From Bacillus cereus ATCC 14579 (GTDB lineage Bacteria; Bacillota; Bacilli; Bacillales; Bacillaceae_G), in the NCBI RefSeq assembly GCF_000007825.1, contig NC_004722.1, positions 784,501-848,500 on the forward strand: a stretch of 64,000 nt of DNA, read 5' to 3'. Below are positions 59,187-64,000 of the stretch, in pieces. The translations under genes were made by a program, and so were the position numbers. Within the stretch, counting starts at the first letter, position 1, and every line of letters starts with the position of its first letter. The notes under the pieces are model-generated. The model had not been told where the DNA came from and made no database searches. It saw nothing but the letters and a program-made list of their open reading frames with translations.

Positions 59187-60272
59187 ATGGAATTATCAAG
59201 ATCTCAATTATTTGCTTTGGAGTATATTTCAAAATATGCAGAGAACGAAAAACGTGAGGCTAAAGCAACGATTAATCATATACTTAAAATGTCTAATATT
59301 ACAGATGAAATATTTGAAGAGGCTGTCGCTAATTTAAAATCTCACGCAAGGATTGCTTTACACTTTCATCCAGACAGACTAGATTCGAGTAAGAAAAGTG
59401 TTGCTGAAGCACTATTTGAGCAAGGAGTATATAAAAGTCAGTTTGAAACATTGCTATCTAATGGAAGCGTATCTGCTTATCCTGGTGGTGAACGTGACCT
59501 TTGGGAAAAGAGAATATTTGGAGGGGCATATCAATTAGAAGGCGTAACGAATGATCAACGTCCAAAATACGGAGCGCTAAATTTAATGTTACATCCAGAT
59601 GGGCCGGCTCCGCGTTTTGGTTCCTGTTATTTTCTCTTATCTCCAAAAGTTTCTTCGCGTTCTACATATACATATTTAGATTCACATCAAGATCCGAAAG
59701 AAAAGGGGACTTATGAGGAGTTTGATATGATTGTAGCTGCTCTTTTGGAAGAGACATTCGTAAGAGATTTTGCAATTGGTGAAGGAAATTTGACTCCAAC
59801 AATATTAATTAATCATTTACTGGCTAACCTGAAAAGGCCGTTTATAGATGTAGTAAGCAAAGAGCCAGCCCGTAACCTTAATCATTATATTGAAGCGCAG
59901 ATTCATGGAGAGATTTCTCTAAAAGAAGACGTGGAAGCGCTTGTCGCAGATCCTTCATTTAAGGGTACGGATGTAGGAAAAGTTTTAGAAGAAATTTGCC
60001 TGAAGTATGCTATTGATTTGTATTGGCACATCGGTTTTGTACTTGCGGTAGACGAAGTTCCGATGGATTTTAGAGGTTCAAAAATGCCATCTTTAGCAAG
60101 ACGCATTGCACGGAATCATTGTATCGATGCAAATATAATTGGCTCTGCTGTAGTGGATTTGAAACGCAATCCATTATCTTGGAGTGATCGTGGAACTTAT
60201 GAAGAAGTGCTTCAGGAATTAAAATTATTATGGCATGTTTTAGTTCGATTTGGAAAACCAAATCGGAAGTAG
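59187..60272 (+). CDS. DUF3626 family protein
   Basis: 361 residues, soluble. The early block ARIALHFHPDRLDSSKKSVAEALFEQGVYKSQFETLLSNG and GGERDLWEKRIFGGAYQ identify DUF3626. Function unknown. Conserved His/Arg-rich stretches such as HFHPDR, PRFGSCYFLL and RNHCIDANIIGSAVVDLK may be catalytic, but I cannot name a reaction. AAAGGAGAGG sets the ATG at 59187. Monocistronic. Confidence 0.82.
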   Translation: MELSRSQLFALEYISKYAENEKREAKATINHILKMSNITDEIFEEAVANLKSHARIALHFHPDRLDSSKKSVAEALFEQGVYKSQFETLLSNGSVSAYPGGERDLWEKRIFGGAYQLEGVTNDQRPKYGALNLMLHPDGPAPRFGSCYFLLSPKVSSRSTYTYLDSHQDPKEKGTYEEFDMIVAALLEETFVRDFAIGEGNLTPTILINHLLANLKRPFIDVVSKEPARNLNHYIEAQIHGEISLKEDVEALVADPSFKGTDVGKVLEEICLKYAIDLYWHIGFVLAVDEVPMDFRGSKMPSLARRIARNHCIDANIIGSAVVDLKRNPLSWSDRGTYEEVLQELKLLWHVLVRFGKPNRK

Positions 60273-60307
60273 AATGAAATACTTCGTTTTTGGAAGTATT
60301 TATATAG

Positions 60308-60344
60308 AAAAGAAGCTGATCTATTTATAGATCAGCTTCTTTTT
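60308..60344. terminator. bidirectional intrinsic terminator
   Basis: 16-bp perfect stem (60308-60323 with 60328-60343) with 4-nt loop, A/T tracts on both sides, between convergent DUF3626 and gapN. Confidence 0.94.
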
Positions 60345-60350
60345 ATAAGA

Positions 60351-61790
60351 TTAAACTAAGTTTAATACAGTTACTTTTTCACGTGTCATAGACTCAAGGC
60401 TCTTACGAATACCTTGTGCGCCCATACCTGAACCTTTTACACCGATGAATGGGAAGTGGTCAGGGCCGCGCTCTGTGCGTCCGTTAATTTGAACAGAACC
60501 AGTTTCGATTTTGTTAGCAATTGCAAATGCTTTGTTAATGTCTTTAGTGAAGACACTTGCTTGCAGACCGAACTCTGATTTGTTAGCAATTTCAATTGCT
60601 TGTTCATCTGAAGAAACACGGATGATTGGAAGGATTGGGCCGAATGGCTCTTCCCAAGCAACTTTCATCTCTTCTGTTACGTGATCGATTAATGTTGGGT
60701 AAATTAAGTTACGCTCACGTTTGTTACCGATAACGATTGTAGCACCTTTTTCTACAGCGTCGTCAACTAAACCTTGAACGAAGTCAGCAGACTTGTCGTC
60801 GATTAATGGAACGATTGTGCTATCTTGTTCTGGAGATCCAACTGATAGTTCAGCTACTTGCGCTTTTAATAAGCTAACAAGCTCGTCCGCTACGTTTTCG
60901 TGTACAAGTACACGTTTAATAGCTGTACAACGTTGACCAGAGTAAGAGAATGCACCGCTTACGATATGGTTTGCAGCATCTTGTAAGTCAGCATCTTCAC
61001 GAACGATACCAGGATCTTTACCACCAAGTTCTAATACAAGTGGAATCATTGAAGCTTTTTTCGCTAAATGTTTACCTGTGTTTGTACCACCTGTGAACGA
61101 TACCATATTGATGCCTTCGTGTTCTACTAAGTAGTCACCAATTACAGAACCGCGTCCTGTAGCTACGTTTACAAGACCTTTTGGAAGGCCAGCTTTATGA
61201 AGTGCTTCAACCATTTTAATACCACTAATTGCACCTTGAGTTGCTGGTTTGAAAATAACAGCGTTACCCATAATTAATGCTGGTGCAAGTTTTGCAGCAG
61301 ATAAGTTTACTGGGTAGTTAAATGGTGCGATTGCTAATACAACACCAAGTGGTGCGCGTTGGATAATCGCAAGCTTAGATTTTGTACCGCCCGGGAAGCT
61401 ATCGCCCATCATGCTTTCTCCGTGCATATGTAAAGCTTCTTCGATCGTGTAACGAATGAAGTCAGCTGTACGAACAACTTCTTTCTTCGCATCTTTATAT
61501 CCTTTACCGACTTCTTTCATAATGATATCGGCAATTTCATCCTGCATATTTACGAGCTCATCAGCCCATTTATATAAGTATTTTGCGCGATCTTGTAGGG
61601 AAGCTTCAGCCCATGATTTTTGAGCTTCTTTTGCAGATGCAATTGCTTCATCTACTTCTCCGCGAGTAATTGCTTGTACTTGTCCAATTACTTCGTGTAA
61701 GTATGGAGATGGAATTTCGATTGTTTCTCCTGAAGAGCTTTCTCTCCATTCTCCGTTTAAATAAAATTTGTACGTATTGCTAGTTGTCAT
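60351..61790 (-). CDS. gapN: NADP-dependent glyceraldehyde-3-phosphate dehydrogenase (non-phosphorylating)
   Basis: 479 residues of the aldehyde dehydrogenase superfamily. Catalytic cysteine in SGAFSYSGQRCTAIKR and glutamate in VLELGGKDPGIV. The sequence is closest to GapN (KFYLNGEWRESSSGETIEIPSP start, QINGRTERGPDHFPFIGVKGSGMG end). GapN oxidises glyceraldehyde-3-P directly to 3-phosphoglycerate, giving NADPH without ATP. The frame opens earlier, but AGGAGG before the ATG at 61790 sets the start. Confidence 0.93.
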   Translation of the reverse strand: MTTSNTYKFYLNGEWRESSSGETIEIPSPYLHEVIGQVQAITRGEVDEAIASAKEAQKSWAEASLQDRAKYLYKWADELVNMQDEIADIIMKEVGKGYKDAKKEVVRTADFIRYTIEEALHMHGESMMGDSFPGGTKSKLAIIQRAPLGVVLAIAPFNYPVNLSAAKLAPALIMGNAVIFKPATQGAISGIKMVEALHKAGLPKGLVNVATGRGSVIGDYLVEHEGINMVSFTGGTNTGKHLAKKASMIPLVLELGGKDPGIVREDADLQDAANHIVSGAFSYSGQRCTAIKRVLVHENVADELVSLLKAQVAELSVGSPEQDSTIVPLIDDKSADFVQGLVDDAVEKGATIVIGNKRERNLIYPTLIDHVTEEMKVAWEEPFGPILPIIRVSSDEQAIEIANKSEFGLQASVFTKDINKAFAIANKIETGSVQINGRTERGPDHFPFIGVKGSGMGAQGIRKSLESMTREKVTVLNLV

Positions 61791-61986
61791 GATTAGTCCT
61801 CCTAAAATAGCAACTTGTAAGAGTGAGTATAAGGTGATTGTAGGGGGTTTGATAACATTTTTCAAATGAAATGTTTGTGAAAACGATTTCTTATTCTTTT
61901 TTTATTTTGTATGCCCTTTCTTACAGAACATTCCCTTATTTCAAAATGGTGTATCATATATTTTTATTTAAAGTGTGAAAAAATAA

Positions 61987-62016
61987 TTGACAGAATACTC
62001 AATAAAGTTGTAAGAT
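61987..62016 (+). promoter_or_regulatory. SigA-type promoter of the bmr-like operon
   Basis: TTGACA at 61987-61992, 18-bp spacer, TAAGAT at 62011-62016. The predicted transcript starts about 30 bases before the leader peptide. Confidence 0.65.
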
Positions 62017-62044
62017 TATAAATGGAAAATAAATGAAAGGGGTG

Positions 62045-62192
62045 TGCGTAATGATTGTAATCGTAAATGTAATGGGCTTAGCTCTGTTAAATGGCAGAAA
62101 ACATTCATATCATTACGCAACCCGTACGGATATATAGGGCATCTTTGTCTTATAAGAAGCGTACGTTGCGTATATCGTAACGTACGCTTTTT
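62045..62192 (+). promoter_or_regulatory. ribosome-mediated transcription attenuator
   Basis: Three exclusive helices: (1) TGCGTAATGAT 62045-62055 with ATCATTACGCA 62109-62119, 11 bp; (2) antiterminator TACGCAA 62114-62120 with TTGCGTA 62166-62172 plus CGTACG 62123-62128 with CGTACG 62160-62165; (3) terminator AGCGTACGTT 62158-62167 with AACGTACGCT 62179-62188 and a T-run. Helix 1 uses the leader start region, so a stalled ribosome would free helix 2 and block helix 3. Confidence 0.8.
62051..62137 (+). CDS. 28-residue leader peptide of a BmrC-like ABC exporter (BmrB-like)
   Basis: The frame reads MIVIVNVMGLALLNGRKHSY and then HYATRTDI, with GAAAGGGGTG as ribosome site. Its DNA takes part in three competing helices (listed under the attenuator), so ribosome position can decide termination. 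The arrangement is that of B. subtilis bmrB-bmrCD, where antibiotics that stall ribosomes on the leader switch the exporter on. The peptide itself is not similar by eye to BmrB and is shorter. Confidence 0.72.
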   Translation: MIVIVNVMGLALLNGRKHSYHYATRTDI

Positions 62193-62204
62193 ATGCATTC
62201 CTGT

Positions 62205-62236
62205 GCATATCGTCAAGCGGCGGTATGCTTTTTTTT
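62205..62236 (+). terminator. second leader terminator
   Basis: GCATATCG/CGGTATGC stem (one G-T pair), 8-nt loop, eight T, 17 bases after the first terminator. Confidence 0.82.
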
Positions 62237-62386
62237 GTTTATTTTCCCTTGTTTAGTTCCGATAAAAAACTTTGGAAGGTGGAAAAATGTGATGAGATTG
62301 TATGGGTTACGAAATGTAAATGTGATAGGTCTGGATAGTGGATAAAGAAATGAGAGGTAAACGAGAAAGAGAAGGGAGAGGTTACA

Positions 62387-64000
62387 TTGTTATCAGTATT
62401 ACTAAAGCTAAAATGGTTTTTTAGGGAGCACTGGAAGAGATATAGTATTGCCATTGGAGCTCTTTTAATTGTGAATATAGTTGAAGTGATTCCCCCGAAA
62501 GTGTTAGGGGTTACGATAGATAACATAAAAACAGGAACGTTATCGAACGAAGCTATTATACAGTCTATTCTTATTTTAATAGGGGTTACGATCGTTGGAT
62601 ATGGCCTTACTTTCGTATGGCAACATCAATTGTTTGGCGGTGCATTCGTACTTGAGAAAACGATGCGCTCTAAATTTATGGGGCATTTACTTAAGATGAC
62701 GCCGACTTTTTATCAAAAAAATCGTACTGGTGATTTAATGGCGAGAGCGACAAATGATTTGAAAGCAATCGCTATGACAGCTGGTTTTGGTATATTAACG
62801 CTTGTGGATTCTAGTTTATATATGCTTACGATTGTCTTTATGATGGGGTTTACAATTAGTTGGGAGCTTACATTTGCAGCGCTTATTCCGCTTCCAATTA
62901 TGGCGTATGCGATGAATATATATGGAAAGAAATTGCATGAAAGATTTACAGTTGCACAAGATGCGTTTGGTGATATGAACGATAAAGTGCTTGAATCAAT
63001 CGCTGGTGTGCGCGTTATTCGTGCATACGTACAAGAGAATGCAGACGAGGAAAGATTTCATCATTTAGGAGATGACGTCTACGAAAAAAATATGAAGGTA
63101 GCAAAGATTGATGCATTATTCCAACCAACTGTGAAAATGCTTGTCGGTCTTAGTTATTTAATCGGCTTAGTGTACGGTGCATACCTTGTGTTCCAGTCAA
63201 AGGTGACGCTTGGTGAACTCGTTTCTTTTAACGTGTATTTAGGGATGATGATTTGGCCGATGTTTGCAATTGGGGAATTAATTAATGTTATGCAAAGAGG
63301 AAATGCTTCGCTTGACCGTGTGAATGAAACGTTAGCGTATGAGCCAGATGTAAAGAATCCGAAACATCCAAAGCTTGTGCAAGAGCCGGATTATATTCAG
63401 TTTGATGATGTGTCTTTCTCATATCCTTCATCAACTGAAGAAAATTTAAAAAAGGTTTCTTTCACATTAAAGCAAGGAGAAACGCTAGGGGTTGTCGGAA
63501 AAACAGGAAGCGGGAAAACGACGCTTGTACGTCAGCTTCTTCGCCAATATCCGCTTGGAGATGGAGATATTGCAGTTTCTGATGTGACTTTAGATAAAAT
63601 GACGAATGAAAATGTACTCGGCTGGATTGGTTATGTACCGCAGGAGCATATTTTGTTCTCAAAAACAGCGCGAGAAAATATTTTATTCGGAAATAGGGAA
63701 GCGACTGAAGAAGAACTAGAGAAAGCAATTGAAATTGCTGCGTTTAAAAAGGATTTAGAGTTTTTACCAGAAGGGTTAGAAACGCTCGTTGGAGAGAAAG
63801 GTGTTTCTTTATCAGGAGGGCAAAAACAAAGGATCTCGATTGCACGAGCTGTTATTCAAAATCCAGAAATTTTAATTTTGGATGATTCTTTATCAGCTGT
63901 AGATGCTCGTACGGAAGCAGCGATCATTGAAAATATAAGAACGGAAAGAAGCGGAAAGACGACGATTATTACGACGCATCGTTTATCTGCAGTGCAACAT
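62387..64000 (+). CDS. ABC multidrug exporter, BmrC/YheI-like (cut by window end)
   Basis: The first 538 codons of a half-transporter. Membrane domain (about 1-300, six helices, starting LKLKWFFREHWKRYSIAIGALL), then an ATPase with Walker A GKTGSGKTT, Q-loop VPQEHILFS, signature LSGGQKQRISIARA, Walker B ILILDDSLSAVD and H-loop TTHRLSAVQ. The TTG at 62387 follows GAAGGGAGAGG. The C-terminus and a probable BmrD-like partner gene lie beyond the window. Such heterodimers export antibiotics; expression is gated by the attenuator upstream. Confidence 0.9.
   Translation, partial: MLSVLLKLKWFFREHWKRYSIAIGALLIVNIVEVIPPKVLGVTIDNIKTGTLSNEAIIQSILILIGVTIVGYGLTFVWQHQLFGGAFVLEKTMRSKFMGHLLKMTPTFYQKNRTGDLMARATNDLKAIAMTAGFGILTLVDSSLYMLTIVFMMGFTISWELTFAALIPLPIMAYAMNIYGKKLHERFTVAQDAFGDMNDKVLESIAGVRVIRAYVQENADEERFHHLGDDVYEKNMKVAKIDALFQPTVKMLVGLSYLIGLVYGAYLVFQSKVTLGELVSFNVYLGMMIWPMFAIGELINVMQRGNASLDRVNETLAYEPDVKNPKHPKLVQEPDYIQFDDVSFSYPSSTEENLKKVSFTLKQGETLGVVGKTGSGKTTLVRQLLRQYPLGDGDIAVSDVTLDKMTNENVLGWIGYVPQEHILFSKTARENILFGNREATEEELEKAIEIAAFKKDLEFLPEGLETLVGEKGVSLSGGQKQRISIARAVIQNPEILILDDSLSAVDARTEAAIIENIRTERSGKTTIITTHRLSAVQH

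Overview
The window is low-GC Firmicute chromosome and reads as a Bacillus cereus group genome. The best evidence is the endospore-appendage (Ena, DUF3992) cluster, the cotJABC spore-coat operon, a copy of the B. cereus-specific repeat bcr1, the catalase/Gsp18 pair behind a SigB-type promoter, and Bacillus-type riboswitches. Genes are dense, start codons are often GTG or TTG behind strong GGAGG-like ribosome sites, and most units end in clear intrinsic terminators. No rRNA, tRNA, prophage, IS element or CRISPR array was seen.

Layout. 0-4.3 kb: YhdH/YhfP-type oxidoreductase, Na/Pi cotransporter, MFS exporter. 4.6-11.2 kb: a lactose/cellobiose-type PTS locus: MupG-like hydrolase, LicR-like regulator, then a IIA-IIB-IIC-small membrane protein-second MupG operon. 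11.3-17.1 kb: HEAT-repeat protein, SH3b/3D cell-wall protein with a long degenerate repeat, and a MacB/YknXYZ-like efflux system. 17.3-24.7 kb: YwaF-like membrane protein, an orphan Opp-type permease pair, BrnQ, cotJABC, VOC and DUF2935 proteins, and Ku. 24.8-27.4 kb: a yybP-ykoY manganese riboswitch in front of DUF1232-dedA, followed by the ena genes. 27.6-33.4 kb: two genes broken by single frameshifts (a surface metallophosphoesterase and an APC permease), small membrane proteins and a CPA2 antiporter. 33.5-38.4 kb: MurNAc recycling locus murR-[bcr1]-murQ-murP-mupG. 38.6-43.6 kb: DoxX, NTF2-like and DUF6241-type proteins, DMT exporter/Lrp pair, acetyltransferase, SDR/MerR divergent pair. 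43.7-51.7 kb: drug-resistance block with paired SMR genes, TetR, MFS, HxlR with lipoprotein and MdaB-like oxidoreductase, and an SgrR-like regulator/MFS pair. 51.7-64 kb: bcr1 remnant, Gsp18-like protein and catalase, EcsB-like protein, lysine-riboswitch-controlled permease, glutamate racemase, DUF3626, gapN, and a BmrC-like ABC exporter, cut by the window end, behind a leader-peptide attenuator.

Themes. Cell-wall sugar recycling is strongly represented: three MupG paralogues and the murRQP set, with a glutamate racemase nearby. Several RNA-level switches are visible: Mn riboswitch, lysine riboswitch and the bmr-type attenuator. Four copies of a 17-bp palindrome tie the SMR pair, the TetR gene and the MFS gene into one likely local regulon.
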